Origin: an uncultured beta proteobacterium
Lineage (GTDB): Bacteria > Pseudomonadota > Gammaproteobacteria > Burkholderiales > Burkholderiaceae
Length of the DNA: 61,945 nt
Reading direction: 5' to 3'
Assembly (NCBI GenBank): GCA_903935355.1
Contig: CAIZRK010000026.1
Span: forward strand, 1-61,945
Part shown: in pieces, positions 47,297 through 58,120 of the stretch
Layout of the letters: each line of letters begins with the position of its first letter
Position numbering within the stretch: the first letter of the stretch is position 1
Translations under genes and position numbers: made by a program
Notes under the pieces: generated by a model
The model's input: only the letters and a program-made list of their open reading frames with translations
What the model was told of the DNA's origin: nothing
Databases searched by the model: none

Positions 47297-47323
47297 TTGG
47301 TTTTCCCTTAAATCAGCTATAAT
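47297..47323 (+). promoter_or_regulatory. Candidate promoter of the rimP-nusA-infB operon
   Basis: A perfect TATAAT lies at 47318-47323, with TTGGTT (47297-47302) 15 bases upstream as a weak -35. A start near 47330 would give a leader of about 135 bases before rimP. Confidence 0.5.
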
Positions 47324-47333
47324 TTTGGTCTTG

Positions 47334-47354
47334 CAGCAAGAAGTTGCTGTTTTT
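47334..47354 (+). terminator. Hairpin with T-run after rluB
   Basis: CAGCAA-GAAG-TTGCTG followed by five T residues, 44 bases after the rluB stop. A short but plausible intrinsic terminator; it also lies at the very start of any transcript from the TATAAT just upstream. Confidence 0.5.
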
Positions 47355-47362
47355 GGTTATTC

Positions 47363-47392
47363 CCGACTGATGTTGCGATCAACGTAAGTCGG
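47363..47392 (+). other. Branched stem-loop in the rimP leader
   Basis: Outer arms CCGACT (47363-47368) and AGTCGG (47387-47392) enclose an inner GTTG-CGAT-CAAC hairpin (47372-47383). It lies between the predicted promoter and the terminator-like hairpin, the arrangement expected of a leader that regulates termination. Confidence 0.5.
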
Positions 47393-47413
47393 CCTGTTCT
47401 GAATTTCGAGAAT

Positions 47414-47439
47414 ATGGGCTTTGAAGCCCATTTTTTTTT
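47414..47439 (+). terminator. Intrinsic terminator in front of rimP
   Basis: GGGCT-TTGA-AGCCC, extendable to ATGGGCTT/AAGCCCAT, followed by nine T residues, ending 25 bases before the rimP start. It can end rluB transcripts or attenuate transcription into rimP-nusA-infB. Confidence 0.8.
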
Positions 47440-47463
47440 GCCATTTTGGTATGAAGGGAAGTC

Positions 47464-47955
47464 GTGAAAGATCAGCGGATTATTTCTGCGGAGCTAGAGA
47501 ACTTAGGTTACACGCTAGTTGATATCGAGCGTGAGCCTGGAGGTTTGCTGCGCGTCACGATCGAAAACCCTGATTACGAGCGTTTGATTAATGTCCAAGA
47601 TTGCGAAAAGGTAAGTCATCAACTGAGCTATACCTTGCCAGTAGAAAACATTCCTTTTGAGCGTCTAGAGATTTCTTCACCAGGCTTAGATCGTCCTGTG
47701 AAATTAGCTGCTGATTACGAGCGCTTTTCTGGCATGGAAGTGGATTTGAAATTACGTGTTGCCGTAGGCGATCGTAAGAAGTTTCGTGGAGTTTTGCAAG
47801 GCTTGTTAACTGGTGATATTGATGCACCAGATGCCAAGTTTGGTTTGTTGTTTGAAGGTGCCGATGGCGCCGAGTCACAATTGGAGTTTTCTTTGGCCGA
47901 GGTCGATAAGACTCGGTTGGTCCCTGTTATTGATTTCAAAGGAAGAAAGTCATGA
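47464..47955 (+). CDS. rimP: Ribosome maturation factor RimP
   Basis: A 163-aa factor for 30S subunit assembly. It has an N-terminal alpha/beta domain with [16 protein letters not shown] and the conserved [11 protein letters not shown] segment (about 69-79), then an SH3-like C-terminal domain. It starts with GTG preceded by AAGGGAAG. The stop overlaps the nusA start by four bases, giving the conserved rimP-nusA-infB order. Confidence 0.95.
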   Translation: MKDQRIISAELENLGYTLVDIEREPGGLLRVTIENPDYERLINVQDCEKVSHQLSYTLPVENIPFERLEISSPGLDRPVKLAADYERFSGMEVDLKLRVAVGDRKKFRGVLQGLLTGDIDAPDAKFGLLFEGADGAESQLEFSLAEVDKTRLVPVIDFKGRKS

Positions 47956-49433
47956 GTCGAGAAGTTCTCATGTTGGCAGACGCCTTAGCGCGTGAAAAGA
48001 ACGTTGATCGTGAAATTGTGTTCGAGGCGCTAGAGATGGCCTTGGCATCAGCTACTAAAAAGCGTTATCCCACTGAAGATGTGGATATTCGTGTAGCGAT
48101 TGATCGTGAGTCAGGTGAATACGAAACCTTCCGTCGTTGGTTAGTGGTTCCTGATGAAGCCGGTTTACAAGAGCCAGATAAAGAGATCTTGCAGTTTGAG
48201 GCTCAAGAGCAATTGGCAGACATGGAAGTAGGCGATTTCATTGAAGAAGAGATCGAATCCTTAGCATTTGGCCGTATCGGAGCACAAGCTGCTAAACAAG
48301 TGATCTTGCAGCGTATTCGGGATGCTGAGCGTGAGCAGATCTTGAACGATTACCTTGAGCGTGGCGAGAAAGTCATGACTGGTACGGTCAAGCGGGCTGA
48401 TAAGAACGGTCTCATTATTGAATCTGGACGAGTTGAGGCATTGCTTCGTCGTGATCAAATGATTCCTAAAGAGAATTTACGTTCTGGCGACCGCGTACGC
48501 GCTTACATCCTCAAAGTGGATCGTGAAGCTCGTGGTCCACAAATCGAACTTTCCCGTACTTGCCCTGATTTCTTAATCAAGTTGTTTGAGAATGAAGTAC
48601 CAGAAATGGAGCAAGGCTTATTAGAGATTAAGGGAGCAGCTCGTGACCCTGGCATCCGTGCCAAGATTGCAGTGATTACCTATGACAAGCGTATCGACCC
48701 AATTGGTACTTGCGTTGGTGTACGCGGTACTCGCGTAACCGCGGTACGTAATGAAGTAGCTGGCGAAGCAGTGGATATTGTTTTATGGTCTGAAGATCCA
48801 GCACAGTTTGTGATTGGTGCTTTAGCGCCAGCCCAAGTCTCTTCTATCATGGTTGATGAAGAGCGACATGCCATGGATGTGGTGGTTGACGAAGAAAACT
48901 TGGCAATCGCGATTGGCCGTAGTGGACAAAATGTTCGCTTAGCTAGTGACTTGACTGGTTGGCAAATCAACATCATGACTCCTGAAGAGTCTGCTGAAAA
49001 AACAGAAAAAGAAGCGTCCTCTGTGCGTCAATTATTCATGGATAAATTAGACGTTGACCAAGAAGTAGCTGATATTTTGATTGAAGAAGGTTTTAATACA
49101 TTAGAAGAGGTTGCTTATGTACCCCTTTCTGAAATGTTAGAAATCGAATCCTTTGATGAAGATACCGTAAATGAATTGCGTACTCGTGCGCGTGACTCTT
49201 TGTTAACGATGGAGTTAGCTCAAGAAGAGCGGGTTGGCGAAGTCTCACAAGATTTACGTTCACTTGAGGGAATGAGTACTGAATTAATTGCAAAGCTTGC
49301 AAATAATCAAGTACATACCCGTGACGACTTGGCTGAACTAGCTGTTGATGAGCTAGTTGAGGCGACACAAATTGACGAAGAAACTGCGAAAACGCTCATC
49401 ATGAAAGCGCGCGAACATTGGTTTACTTCATGA
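47952..49433 (+). CDS. nusA: Transcription termination/antitermination factor NusA
   Basis: A 493-aa RNA polymerase-binding factor. The N-terminal domain (1-125), S1 domain (about 135-200; [16 protein letters not shown]), two KH domains (about 205-345; [13 protein letters not shown] and [15 protein letters not shown]) and two C-terminal acidic helix-hairpin-helix repeats (about 365-490) are all present. It influences pausing, termination and antitermination, and may act on the terminator-like leader of its own operon. Confidence 0.96.
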   Translation: MSREVLMLADALAREKNVDREIVFEALEMALASATKKRYPTEDVDIRVAIDRESGEYETFRRWLVVPDEAGLQEPDKEILQFEAQEQLADMEVGDFIEEEIESLAFGRIGAQAAKQVILQRIRDAEREQILNDYLERGEKVMTGTVKRADKNGLIIESGRVEALLRRDQMIPKENLRSGDRVRAYILKVDREARGPQIELSRTCPDFLIKLFENEVPEMEQGLLEIKGAARDPGIRAKIAVITYDKRIDPIGTCVGVRGTRVTAVRNEVAGEAVDIVLWSEDPAQFVIGALAPAQVSSIMVDEERHAMDVVVDEENLAIAIGRSGQNVRLASDLTGWQINIMTPEESAEKTEKEASSVRQLFMDKLDVDQEVADILIEEGFNTLEEVAYVPLSEMLEIESFDEDTVNELRTRARDSLLTMELAQEERVGEVSQDLRSLEGMSTELIAKLANNQVHTRDDLAELAVDELVEATQIDEETAKTLIMKAREHWFTS

Positions 49434-49446
49434 GAGGAAGTAGTGC

Positions 49447-52242
49447 ATGGCAACAACAGTAAAAGTACTCGCTAAAGAATTAAAACGGACTGCGCCTGAC
49501 CTCTTGGAGCAATTGAAGTCGGCCGGCATCGAAAAAGGTTCTGAAGACGACAGCATTACCGAAAAGGATAAAACGGTCCTGCTTGAGCATTTGCAAAAAG
49601 AGCATGGCAGCGCGGATACCGGTAGTCGTAAAAAGATTACCTTAATCAAGCGCGAAAACTCGGAGATTCGTCAGGCAGATTCTGCTGGCCGTACTCGCAC
49701 CGTTCAGGTTGAGGTGCGTAAGAAGCGTGTGCTCGTTAAACGTGGTGATGAAGCCCCTGAAATTGCTCAGGCTCCTGTGGTGGAGGAAGTGGTAGCTAGC
49801 GCCCCAGCAAAATCAATTCTCTCTGAAGCGGAGTTAGAGAAACGTGCTGCACAAGCAACGCGTCAAGCTGAGCTATTGGCACGTCAAGAAGCAGAAATGA
49901 AGGCAGCAGAAGATGTTCGCCTAAAAGAAGTGGAAGTAGATGCAGCCGCAGCTGTAGCAGCATTAACTAGCTCAACATCTGCAACGCCTGCAACAACTTC
50001 AACAGCTACTTCTGTAAAGACCAAAAAAGCAGCAGAAAGCGAAGGTCTTGCCGTAGCTGCAGATAAAAAAGCTAAGTCCGATAAAGCAGCAAAAGATTTA
50101 GCAGATATTACTAAGCGGCGCGCTGCTGCAGAAGCAGAAGCTTTAGCTATTCGTGACATGATGAGTGCTCCTGCGCGTGTTCTTAAGGCGCCAAGCGAAG
50201 TAGCTGCTGAAGATGCAAAAAAAGGTACCTTACATAAACCTGCCAAGGTTGAAGGTGCTGATGATAAGAAAAAAGTAGTTGCCAAGGTTGGTGCTAAGAC
50301 CATTAAGTCTGCAGAAACTTCATCGACTTGGAAAGAAGAGGGCGCTAAGAAGCCTGGTGGCCTCAAGACCCGTGGCGATAACATGGGTGGCGTTGGCGGT
50401 TGGCGTTCAGGTGGTGGACGCAGAAAGCAACGTCAAGTTGCCGAAGCTAATACTGATACAAACTTCCAAGTGCCTACTGAGAAGGTCGTGCATGATGTCA
50501 ATGTACCTGAGACCATTACTGTTGCTGAGTTAGCTCACGCCATGGCCGTAAAGAGCGCTGAAGTGATTAAGCTCTTGATGGGTATGGGTCAAATGGTCAC
50601 GATCAACCAGATCTTAGACCAAGATACTGCGATGATCATCGTAGAAGAGATGGGTCACGTTGCCCATGCTGCCAAATTAGAAGATCCTGATTTAGATCTT
50701 GGTACGGCTGGATTGGATGCAGAGTTAATAGCTCGCCCACCAGTAGTAACGGTCATGGGTCACGTTGACCATGGTAAGACATCTTTGCTTGATAAGATTC
50801 GTGCAGCAAAAGTAGCTACTGGTGAAGCTGGTGGTATTACCCAGCACATTGGCGCATATCACGTAGAAACTCCACGTGGCATGATTACTTTCTTGGATAC
50901 TCCAGGCCATGAAGCCTTTACGGCAATGCGTGCTCGGGGTGCTAAGGCTACTGACATTGTGATTTTAGTAGTTGCTGCTGATGATGGTGTCATGCCCCAA
51001 ACCAAAGAAGCAATACATCATGCATTAGCAGCTGGTGTGCCAATTGTGGTGGCGATTAATAAAATTGATAAACCAGAGGCAAATGCTGATCGTGTAAAAA
51101 CTGAATTAGTTGCTGAGCAAGTAGTTCCTGAGGAATACGGTGGAGATGTGCCATTTATTCCGGTCTCTGCAAAAACGGGAGAAGGTATTGATGCATTGCT
51201 CGAGAATGTACTCCTGCAAGCGGAAATTTTAGAGCTCAAAGCACCTAAAGATGCTCCTGCACAAGGCCTGGTGATTGAGGCCCGTTTGGATAAAGGTCGC
51301 GGTCCTGTGGCAACTGTGTTGGTACAGTCCGGAACCCTGAAACGAGGCGATATGGTGTTAGCTGGCTCAACCTACGGTCGCGTACGTGCGATGTTAGATG
51401 AGAATGGCAAAGTGTGTAATGAGGCTGGTCCATCTATACCGGTGGAGATTCAAGGTTTATCTGAAGTGCCAGCTGCTGGTGAGTCAGTACAAGTAGTACC
51501 TGATGAGCGTAAAGCCCGTGAAATTGCTCTCTTTCGTCAAGGTAAGTTCCGCGATGTGAAGTTAGCTAAGCAGCAAGCATTCAAACTCGAAACCATGATG
51601 GAAAACATGGAAGAGGGTGCAATAGAAGCGAAATTACTTCCTCTGATCATTAAAGCGGACGTTCAAGGCTCACAAGAGGCTTTATCTCAGTCCTTGCAAA
51701 AGTTATCTACACCAGAAGTGAAGGTGCAAATTGTTCACGCCGGTGTTGGTGGCATTACCGAGACTGACGTCAATTTAGCTGTTGCTTCTAAGGCGGTCAT
51801 TATTGGCTTTAATTCTCGTGCAGACGGCACAGCACGTAAGTTAGCTGAACATAATGGGGTAGATATTCGTTATCACAACATTATTTATGATGCGGTTGAT
51901 GAAGTGAAGGCAGCCTTAAGTGGTATGTTGACACCTGATAAGAAAGAAGAAATCACTGGCATGGTGGAGATTCGTCAAGTCTTCTTAGTATCTAAGATTG
52001 GCGCAATTGCTGGTTGCTTAGTGCTTGATGGCGTGATTAAGCGCACTTCTAGTGTGCGACTCTTGCGCGATAACATAGTGGTGTGGTCTGGCGACTTAGA
52101 TTCTCTGAAACGCTTTAAAGATGATGCAAAAGAAGTTCGTGCTGGAGTTGAGTGCGGCTTGTCTTTAAAAGGCTTTAACGATATCAAAGAGGGTGATCAG
52201 CTAGAAGCCTATGAAGTTACTGAAGTAGCTAGAACCTTATAA
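49447..52242 (+). CDS. infB: Translation initiation factor IF-2
   Basis: A 931-aa GTPase that recruits initiator tRNA to the ribosome. The long Ala/Lys/Glu-rich N-terminal region (about 1-430), with an IF2_N module at residues 1-55, precedes the G domain starting GHVDHGKTS near 437 with DTPGHEAFT and NKID motifs. The beta-barrel and tRNA-binding C-terminal domains follow. The length is typical of Burkholderiales. An AGGAAG site precedes the ATG, 13 bases after nusA. Confidence 0.97.
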   Translation: MATTVKVLAKELKRTAPDLLEQLKSAGIEKGSEDDSITEKDKTVLLEHLQKEHGSADTGSRKKITLIKRENSEIRQADSAGRTRTVQVEVRKKRVLVKRGDEAPEIAQAPVVEEVVASAPAKSILSEAELEKRAAQATRQAELLARQEAEMKAAEDVRLKEVEVDAAAAVAALTSSTSATPATTSTATSVKTKKAAESEGLAVAADKKAKSDKAAKDLADITKRRAAAEAEALAIRDMMSAPARVLKAPSEVAAEDAKKGTLHKPAKVEGADDKKKVVAKVGAKTIKSAETSSTWKEEGAKKPGGLKTRGDNMGGVGGWRSGGGRRKQRQVAEANTDTNFQVPTEKVVHDVNVPETITVAELAHAMAVKSAEVIKLLMGMGQMVTINQILDQDTAMIIVEEMGHVAHAAKLEDPDLDLGTAGLDAELIARPPVVTVMGHVDHGKTSLLDKIRAAKVATGEAGGITQHIGAYHVETPRGMITFLDTPGHEAFTAMRARGAKATDIVILVVAADDGVMPQTKEAIHHALAAGVPIVVAINKIDKPEANADRVKTELVAEQVVPEEYGGDVPFIPVSAKTGEGIDALLENVLLQAEILELKAPKDAPAQGLVIEARLDKGRGPVATVLVQSGTLKRGDMVLAGSTYGRVRAMLDENGKVCNEAGPSIPVEIQGLSEVPAAGESVQVVPDERKAREIALFRQGKFRDVKLAKQQAFKLETMMENMEEGAIEAKLLPLIIKADVQGSQEALSQSLQKLSTPEVKVQIVHAGVGGITETDVNLAVASKAVIIGFNSRADGTARKLAEHNGVDIRYHNIIYDAVDEVKAALSGMLTPDKKEEITGMVEIRQVFLVSKIGAIAGCLVLDGVIKRTSSVRLLRDNIVVWSGDLDSLKRFKDDAKEVRAGVECGLSLKGFNDIKEGDQLEAYEVTEVARTL

Positions 52243-52260
52243 AGCGCCTTACGTTCTTTC

Positions 52261-52638
52261 ATGCATAAAACTAGCCCCCATCGTAACCAGCGTCTCGCCG
52301 ATCAAATTCAGCGAGACCTAGCCGAGCTGATTCCCCGTGAATTACGAAACCCTAGCTTAGGCTTGATTACTTTACAGAGTATTGAGCTGTCACCCGATTT
52401 AGCGCATGCTAAAGTGTTCTTCTCGGTTTTGGGTGCCGAGCCAGAAGTGGCCCTGAAAGCGCTACAAGATAAAGCAGGTTATTTACACTCTTTATTGTTT
52501 AAACGTTTACATATCCACACTGTTCCCACCTTGCATTTTCACTATGACAGTTCTTTAGAGCATGGTATTGAAATGTCTCGCTTGATTGATCAGGCCGTTG
52601 ATAGTGATCGTAGTGATCACAAAGACGAGAATAAGTAA
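52261..52638 (+). CDS. rbfA: Ribosome-binding factor RbfA
   Basis: A 125-aa KH-like 30S maturation factor that contacts 16S rRNA during late assembly. It has the conserved N-terminal [17 protein letters not shown] and the [21 protein letters not shown]-terminal motif (in part). It sits between infB and truB in the standard order. Confidence 0.94.
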   Translation: MHKTSPHRNQRLADQIQRDLAELIPRELRNPSLGLITLQSIELSPDLAHAKVFFSVLGAEPEVALKALQDKAGYLHSLLFKRLHIHTVPTLHFHYDSSLEHGIEMSRLIDQAVDSDRSDHKDENK

Positions 52639-52643
52639 TTTTC

Positions 52644-53555
52644 ATGTCTATACGGATCGACGGCGTAGTATTGCTTGATAAACCCGCTGGTATGAGCTCC
52701 CAAGGTGCAGTTACCGCTGTCAAACGCGCATTTAATGCAGATAAAGCGGGCCATACAGGGACCTTAGATCCAATGGCTACTGGTTTGCTCCCAATTTGCT
52801 TGGGTGAGGCTACAAAGTACTCTCAGGATTTATTGGAAGCTGATAAAACCTATATTGCTCAGGTCAAATTTGGTCAATGCACCGATACAGGTGATGCCGA
52901 AGGTTTGGTTATCCAAGAATTACCACTACCCGTATTTGCAGATGAGGCAACGCTGCAGTTAGCCCTAGATGCACTGTTACCCCAATTTACAGGCCAAATT
53001 AGTCAAGTACCTCCGATGTATTCCGCGCTCAAGCGCGATGGCAAACCTTTATATGAATACGCCCGGGCGGGGGTAGAGCTAGAGCGGGCTGCGCGTGATA
53101 TTACTATTTACCAGATTCGTTGGACCAAGATTGACTGGCCACAAGCGACTTTAGAAGTGAGCTGCAGCAAAGGCACTTATATACGTGTATTGGCAGAAGA
53201 TCTTGGTAAGGCTTTAGGTTGTGGTGCTCATTTAGTGGGTTTGCGTCGTACCGAAGTAGGGCACTTAACCCTCGAGCAAGCATTTACGATGGATTCTATT
53301 AAACAAAGTTTGCAAGAAAGCTCAAACTATATCTTGCCAGTAGATGCCCTCTTGCAGACATTGCCACACTTAACTGTAGATGAGCAACAAGCAAAACGCC
53401 TAGAAATGGGCCAAAGAGTGCCGCTGAATTTACCTTCAGTAGAAGCATTAGTTCGCATCTACCGTGCTACCGCTGCTCCTCATAATTTCATTGGCACTGG
53501 TGATTGGCGCTCAGGGGTGTTACATCCCAAGCGCTTGATTTCTCAGGCGCATTAA
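52644..53555 (+). CDS. truB: tRNA pseudouridine 55 synthase TruB
   Basis: A 303-aa synthase that makes pseudouridine 55 in tRNA T-arms. The catalytic aspartate is D42 in GHTGTLDPMATG. The YSALKRDGKPLYEYAR and SKGTYIRVLAEDLG motifs are intact, and a C-terminal PUA-like domain follows. It starts five bases after rbfA. Confidence 0.95.
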   Translation: MSIRIDGVVLLDKPAGMSSQGAVTAVKRAFNADKAGHTGTLDPMATGLLPICLGEATKYSQDLLEADKTYIAQVKFGQCTDTGDAEGLVIQELPLPVFADEATLQLALDALLPQFTGQISQVPPMYSALKRDGKPLYEYARAGVELERAARDITIYQIRWTKIDWPQATLEVSCSKGTYIRVLAEDLGKALGCGAHLVGLRRTEVGHLTLEQAFTMDSIKQSLQESSNYILPVDALLQTLPHLTVDEQQAKRLEMGQRVPLNLPSVEALVRIYRATAAPHNFIGTGDWRSGVLHPKRLISQAH

Positions 53556-53619
53556 ATACCTTTGACTTATTTATTGATTAACCTTATCTCAAATCCATTC
53601 TTAACTTTAGAAGCTTCAC

Positions 53620-55437
53620 ATGACTAAACGCGCACTTCGTAACATCGCTATCATCGCCCACGTTGACCACGGTAAAACTACTTTGGTCGACCAACTCTTG
53701 CGCCAATCAGGCACATTTCGCTCTAATGAAAAAATGACTGAACGCGTCATGGACTCGAACGATTTAGAAAAAGAGCGCGGCATTACTATTTTGTCTAAGA
53801 ACTGTGCAGTGGAATATGACGGTACTCACATTAATATCGTTGATACACCAGGTCACGCGGATTTTGGTGGGGAAGTAGAGCGCGTGCTTTCCATGGTTGA
53901 TGGGGTATTGCTACTCGTTGATGCGGTTGAAGGTCCAATGCCACAAACCCGTTTCGTTACCAAGAAAGCATTGGCTCTAGGTTTGAAGCCGATTGTGGTG
54001 ATCAACAAAGTTGATCGTCCAGGCGCCCGTTGCGATTACGTGATCAACGCCACTTTTGAATTATTCGATAAGCTAGGCGCTACCGAAGAGCAGTTAGATT
54101 TTCCAATTATCTATGCCTCTGGTTTAAATGGTTATGCAGGTATGACTGAAGATGTCCGAGAGGGTGATATGCGCCCCTTGTTTGATGCAGTTTTAGAATA
54201 TGTTCCTGTCCGTGATGATGATCCAGATGGTCCTTTGCAGTTTCAGATTTCTTCTATTGATTACAACAGCTATGTAGGCAAGATTGGTATTGGTCGTGTA
54301 AACCGTGGACGTGTAAAGTCCGGGATGGATGTCATTTGCATGAATGGCCCTGATGGCGTGCCATTTAAAGGCCGCGTTAACCAGGTATTGAAGTTCAAAG
54401 GCCTTGAGCGAGAAATTGTTGACGAAGCGTTTGCGGGTGATATTGCCTTGATTAACGGCATTGAAGAGCTAGCAATTGGTACTACTGTTTGTGCGGTAGA
54501 TAAGCCAGAGGCATTGCCAATGCTCAAGATTGATGAGCCTACTTTAACCATGAATTTCATGGTAAATACCAGCCCCTTTGCTGGTCGCGAAGGTAAGTTT
54601 GTGACAAGCCGTCAGATACGTGAACGTTTGGATCGTGAGCTCAAATCTAATATGGCTTTGCGCGTGAAAGAAACTGACGATGACACCGTTTTTGAAGTAT
54701 CTGGTCGTGGCGAGTTACATCTCACTATCTTGGTAGAGACAATGCGTCGTGAAGGTTATGAAATGGCTGTATCGCGTCCGCGGGTGGTCTTTCATGAAGA
54801 GGATGGCGTCAAGATGGAGCCATTTGAGAACTTAACTGTTGACGTAGAAGATAGTACTCAAGGCGCCGTCATGGAAGATCTAGGCAAGCGTAAGGGTGAG
54901 TTGCAAGATATGGTGAGTGACGGTAAAGGGCGTACCCGCCTTGAATACCGTATTCCTGCGCGTGGCTTGATTGGTTTTCAGGGTGATTTTATGACCATGA
55001 CTCGCGGCAATGGTTTAATGAGTCACACCTTTGATGCTTATGGCCCAGCTAAAGATGGTATTTTAGGTGAGCGTCATAACGGCGTATTGATCAGCCAAGA
55101 TGATGGCGAGGCAGTGGCTTACGCTATTTGGAAATTGCAAGATCGTGGCCGTATGTTCGTCAAACATGGTGACCCTGTTTATGAAGGCATGGTGATTGGT
55201 ATTCATAGTCGTGATAATGACCTGGTCGTAAACCCCATTAAAGGCAAGCAATTAACTAACGTGCGTTCTTCAGGTACCGATGAAGCAGTTCGTTTGGTAA
55301 CGCCAATTGATTTAACTTTGGAATACGCAGTTGAATTCATCAGTGATGATGAATTAGTCGAAGTTACTCCAAAGAGCGTGCGCGTTCGTAAGCGTCATTT
55401 AAAAGAGCATGATCGTAAGAAGGCTTCACGCGAGTAA
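53620..55437 (+). CDS. typA: Ribosome-associated GTPase TypA/BipA
   Basis: A 605-aa translational GTPase. The P-loop is AHVDHGKTT (about 13-21), switch [17 protein letters not shown] and NKVDRPGAR (about 127-135). EF-G-like domains II, III and V and the BipA-specific C-terminal domain follow. It assists 50S assembly and growth at low temperature. It is the last gene of the run, followed by a strong terminator. Confidence 0.97.
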   Translation: MTKRALRNIAIIAHVDHGKTTLVDQLLRQSGTFRSNEKMTERVMDSNDLEKERGITILSKNCAVEYDGTHINIVDTPGHADFGGEVERVLSMVDGVLLLVDAVEGPMPQTRFVTKKALALGLKPIVVINKVDRPGARCDYVINATFELFDKLGATEEQLDFPIIYASGLNGYAGMTEDVREGDMRPLFDAVLEYVPVRDDDPDGPLQFQISSIDYNSYVGKIGIGRVNRGRVKSGMDVICMNGPDGVPFKGRVNQVLKFKGLEREIVDEAFAGDIALINGIEELAIGTTVCAVDKPEALPMLKIDEPTLTMNFMVNTSPFAGREGKFVTSRQIRERLDRELKSNMALRVKETDDDTVFEVSGRGELHLTILVETMRREGYEMAVSRPRVVFHEEDGVKMEPFENLTVDVEDSTQGAVMEDLGKRKGELQDMVSDGKGRTRLEYRIPARGLIGFQGDFMTMTRGNGLMSHTFDAYGPAKDGILGERHNGVLISQDDGEAVAYAIWKLQDRGRMFVKHGDPVYEGMVIGIHSRDNDLVVNPIKGKQLTNVRSSGTDEAVRLVTPIDLTLEYAVEFISDDELVEVTPKSVRVRKRHLKEHDRKKASRE

Positions 55438-55472
55438 TCGCTGGTAGTTGTTCAGTTTATCGTTTTGCTAGT

Positions 55473-55508
55473 AAGACCAGAGCCACCTGCGGGTGGCTCT
55501 GGTCTTTT
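55473..55508. terminator. Strong intrinsic terminator, likely bidirectional
   Basis: A 15-base-pair stem (AAGACCAGAGCCACC with its complement) around a TGCG loop, ending in TTTT. It lies between the convergent typA and arsA genes. Confidence 0.88.
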
Positions 55509-55521
55509 CATAAATGCTAAA

Positions 55522-57288
55522 TCACAAAGGGTGCATTGATAGCATCAAGAGCTTCTCAACTCCAATAGGTTCGTCTTTGAGTAAGGGGAGAACGGCATAG
55601 CGCTTGGCATGGGTATGGGCGACTAAGTCAATTTCTTGAAGTTCGTTTTGTGCACGCTTTCTGAGTAGTGGAGAATGCGGATTTGCAGCAGCAACACTAT
55701 TATTGATGACCCATGCCCATGGTTCAATACCAGCTCTGCGTAAATCGGCTTGAAGGTTGGCCGCTTCTAAGACAGGAGTAGTTTCTGCAAGAGTAATTAA
55801 CAATACTTTTGTTTGCTTTGGGTCTTGCAACTGCATCATGGGCGTAGTGAAGTGGGTATTGGATTTGCCCATCTGCCTCTCGATTTCTCGATGATAGGAG
55901 CCTGTGGCATCTAGTAGAAGTAAGGTATGCCCAGTGGGTGCAGTATCCATGATGACGAACTTTTTACCAGCCTCACGAATGATCCTAGAAAATGCCTGAA
56001 ATACGGCAATCTCTTCAGTGCATGGAGAATTTAAATCTTCTTCTAAGAGTTTTTGGCCTGCCTCATCGAGTTTGGACCCTTTAGTTTCCATTACATGTTG
56101 TTTGTAGCGTGCAATCTCCGCATGAGGATCTATTTTGCTTACAGAGAGGTGCTCCATAGCACCATTCAAAGTTTCATTGATGTGCGCAGCAGGATCAGAG
56201 GTGGTCAGATGGACTGGCAACCCTCGGTGCGCTAGCTCAACGGCGAGTGCAGCAGCAATCGTGGTTTTACCAACCCCACCTTTACCCATCGTCATCACTA
56301 GACCATGACCATCTTTAGCAATTTCATCAACGAGGGTCGACAAGTTAGGTGCGGTAAGCGTGATTGCTTTAAAGCTCGAGGTATCGACTAATACCTCTTG
56401 GTCTTTAAGTAGCAAATTTAAGGCATCTAAGCCCACTAAGTTAAAGGGCTTTAATTCAATAATATCTTTAGGTAATGATTGCAGCACCTGGGGAATGCTA
56501 TTGAGTACTGCTTGCTCACGGCTATATATGGCCTTGGCCAGAGGATCATGCGCAGTCTCGCTTTTTGGCAGAACGCCATTAATGATTAGATGTTGTTTAG
56601 ATAATCCAATGCCAGCGAGCTCTTCATGAGTACGGGCTGCTTCTCGCAAAGTGGAGGCCTGGGCTCTAGCTACCAAGATTAAGCGTGTGCGCTCTGGGTC
56701 GGCTAAGGCATCCACCGCTTCTTTATATTGAGTGCGTTGCTTTTCTAATCCGGCAAGTGGCCCTAAACAAGAGGCATCTCCTTTGCCTTCCTCTAAAAAT
56801 CCACTCCAAGCACCTGGTAGTTGTAATAGACGAATGGTATGGCCAGTAGGGGCAGTATCAAAAATCACATGATCATCATCTTTCGTGAGTTGATCATCGG
56901 TGAGTAGGGCCGTGAATTCATCAAAAGCAGCAATCTCAGTAGTGCATGCACCCGAGAGCTGCTCTTCAATTCCTCTTACTACTTCATCAGGCAATTTTCC
57001 ACGTACTGGCCCTACAATTTTGTCGCGGTATAACTGGGCTGCTGCTTGGGGATCTATTTCCAAGGCAGATAAATTAGCAACTGTGGGAATGGCTGTAATG
57101 CGATTGCCAATAGAAATACCAAAGACCTGCCCTACATTGGATGCGGGGTCGGTGCTCACGAGCAATACTCTTTTTCCGGCTTGGGCTAACTCAATGGCTG
57201 TGGCACAGGCTATTGATGTTTTTCCGACTCCGCCTTTACCAGTAAAAAAAAGAAAACGTGGCGGAGAAACCAAAAATTGCATGCTCAT
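55522..57288 (-). CDS. arsA: Arsenite-activated efflux ATPase ArsA
   Basis: ATPase of about 588 aa with two homologous halves. Each has GKGGVGKT (first at about 17-24) and the ArsA signature DTAPTGHT. The metalloid-binding cysteines are conserved: one in SGACTTEIAAF (about 115), one in DASCLGPLAGL (about 174) and one in NSPCTEEIAVF of the second half. ArsA binds arsenite and powers its export with a membrane pump, here presumably Acr3. An upstream ATG at 57375 would overlap arsD out of frame; the standard N-terminus begins at 57288 or 57282. Confidence 0.94.
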   Translation of the reverse strand: MSMQFLVSPPRFLFFTGKGGVGKTSIACATAIELAQAGKRVLLVSTDPASNVGQVFGISIGNRITAIPTVANLSALEIDPQAAAQLYRDKIVGPVRGKLPDEVVRGIEEQLSGACTTEIAAFDEFTALLTDDQLTKDDDHVIFDTAPTGHTIRLLQLPGAWSGFLEEGKGDASCLGPLAGLEKQRTQYKEAVDALADPERTRLILVARAQASTLREAARTHEELAGIGLSKQHLIINGVLPKSETAHDPLAKAIYSREQAVLNSIPQVLQSLPKDIIELKPFNLVGLDALNLLLKDQEVLVDTSSFKAITLTAPNLSTLVDEIAKDGHGLVMTMGKGGVGKTTIAAALAVELAHRGLPVHLTTSDPAAHINETLNGAMEHLSVSKIDPHAEIARYKQHVMETKGSKLDEAGQKLLEEDLNSPCTEEIAVFQAFSRIIREAGKKFVIMDTAPTGHTLLLLDATGSYHREIERQMGKSNTHFTTPMMQLQDPKQTKVLLITLAETTPVLEAANLQADLRRAGIEPWAWVINNSVAAANPHSPLLRKRAQNELQEIDLVAHTHAKRYAVLPLLKDEPIGVEKLLMLSMHPL

Positions 57289-57316
57289 CAAAGTCTTTTT
57301 AAGATTCCGCCTAGGA

Positions 57317-57679
57317 TTAACAACATTTGCCACCGGAACAACAATTGGAGCTAGATTTTTCTTCAACCTGAGCATCCGTCATTTGGGCCCAATGGATGAT
57401 TTCAGGGCGGGTTGGGTAGCGACCCGCTAAGGCGATTTCACCGTCAACTAGCACTAAAGGAAGGCCTTGTGAACCTGAACGTTCTAAGAACTTGCTAACT
57501 GTTTCGTTATCAGCAAAAGCCATTGGCTCTGACGATAAGTTAAAGCGTTCGATTTTGACGCTGTTTTGTTTGGCCCAATCGACATCTGCTGAGAAAGTAA
57601 GCAAGGCTTGATCAACATCTACCCCACATACACCTGAGCTGCAGCACATGGCTGGGTCGTACACCTGAATCGTCTTCAT
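57317..57679 (-). CDS. arsD: Arsenite metallochaperone ArsD
   Basis: A 120-aa protein with the arsenite-binding cysteines C12, C13 and C18 (MCCSSGVCG) and two vicinal cysteine pairs at the C-terminus (C113-C114 and C119-C120). ArsD passes arsenite to ArsA and is a weak repressor in some operons. It lies 28 bases upstream of arsA and diverges from arsR. Confidence 0.95.
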   Translation of the reverse strand: MKTIQVYDPAMCCSSGVCGVDVDQALLTFSADVDWAKQNSVKIERFNLSSEPMAFADNETVSKFLERSGSQGLPLVLVDGEIALAGRYPTRPEIIHWAQMTDAQVEEKSSSNCCSGGKCC

Positions 57680-57747
57680 AACACTCCTGATTAATTTCCT
57701 TCATTGGTTCTCACATTATGGCAATAAGAAGGCACCTCAAATTTGAT

Positions 57748-57769
57748 ATATGTCATAAAATTGACACAT
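57748..57769. promoter_or_regulatory. Candidate ArsR operator between arsD and arsR
   Basis: ATATGTCA (57748-57755) and TGACACAT (57762-57769) form an inverted repeat with one mismatch around a 6-base AT-rich spacer. A TTGACA-like hexamer overlaps the right arm. It lies 22 bases before arsR and about 70 before the divergent arsD, where one repressor dimer could control both transcripts. Confidence 0.6.
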
Positions 57770-57790
57770 TAATTCCATTATCATCGAAAT

Positions 57791-58120
57791 ATGAAAAATA
57801 CTGAAGCTATCCAAGCCTTTGTTGCCCTAGGGCAAGAATCTCGGCTCAATGTATATCGTCTAATTGTTCAAAAAGGGGATATAGGACTCTTGCCATCTCA
57901 GATCCATGAAATGCTAGGGATCCCCAATGCTACCCTAAGCTTTCATCTTAAGGAGTTGTATCTTGCTAATCTGATTACGGTAGAGCGGCAAGGACGCACC
58001 CTCATCTATCGCCCCAACCCCAAACTCGTTCAAGACTTAAGCCACTTTTTGTTAGATAACTGCTGTGGCGGAAAGTCTTGTGTCGTTACTAAACCCTCTA
58101 AAAAGGTCAAGGCCTCATGA
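57791..58120 (+). CDS. arsR: ArsR family repressor with C-terminal cysteine site
   Basis: A 109-aa winged-helix repressor. The recognition region is PNATLSFHLKELYLANLI (about 45-62). The classical CxC pair in the recognition helix is absent; instead C91, C92 and C97 near the C-terminus (NCCGGKSC) probably bind arsenite, as in the Acidithiobacillus ferrooxidans type of ArsR. Its stop overlaps the arsC start by four bases. Confidence 0.93.
   Translation: MKNTEAIQAFVALGQESRLNVYRLIVQKGDIGLLPSQIHEMLGIPNATLSFHLKELYLANLITVERQGRTLIYRPNPKLVQDLSHFLLDNCCGGKSCVVTKPSKKVKAS

Noticed and set aside
49884..50384. 166-aa open frame antisense to infB
   Set aside because: Serine/alanine-rich translation of the opposite strand of the low-complexity IF-2 N-terminus; no ribosome binding site or family.
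57289..57375. N-terminal extension of ArsA by 29 residues
   Set aside because: It overlaps arsD in another frame, encodes no recognisable domain and would precede the standard ArsA N-terminus; a later ATG fits the family.
56900..57430. 176-aa open frame antisense to arsA and arsD
   Set aside because: Spans two real genes on the other strand and shows no family features.
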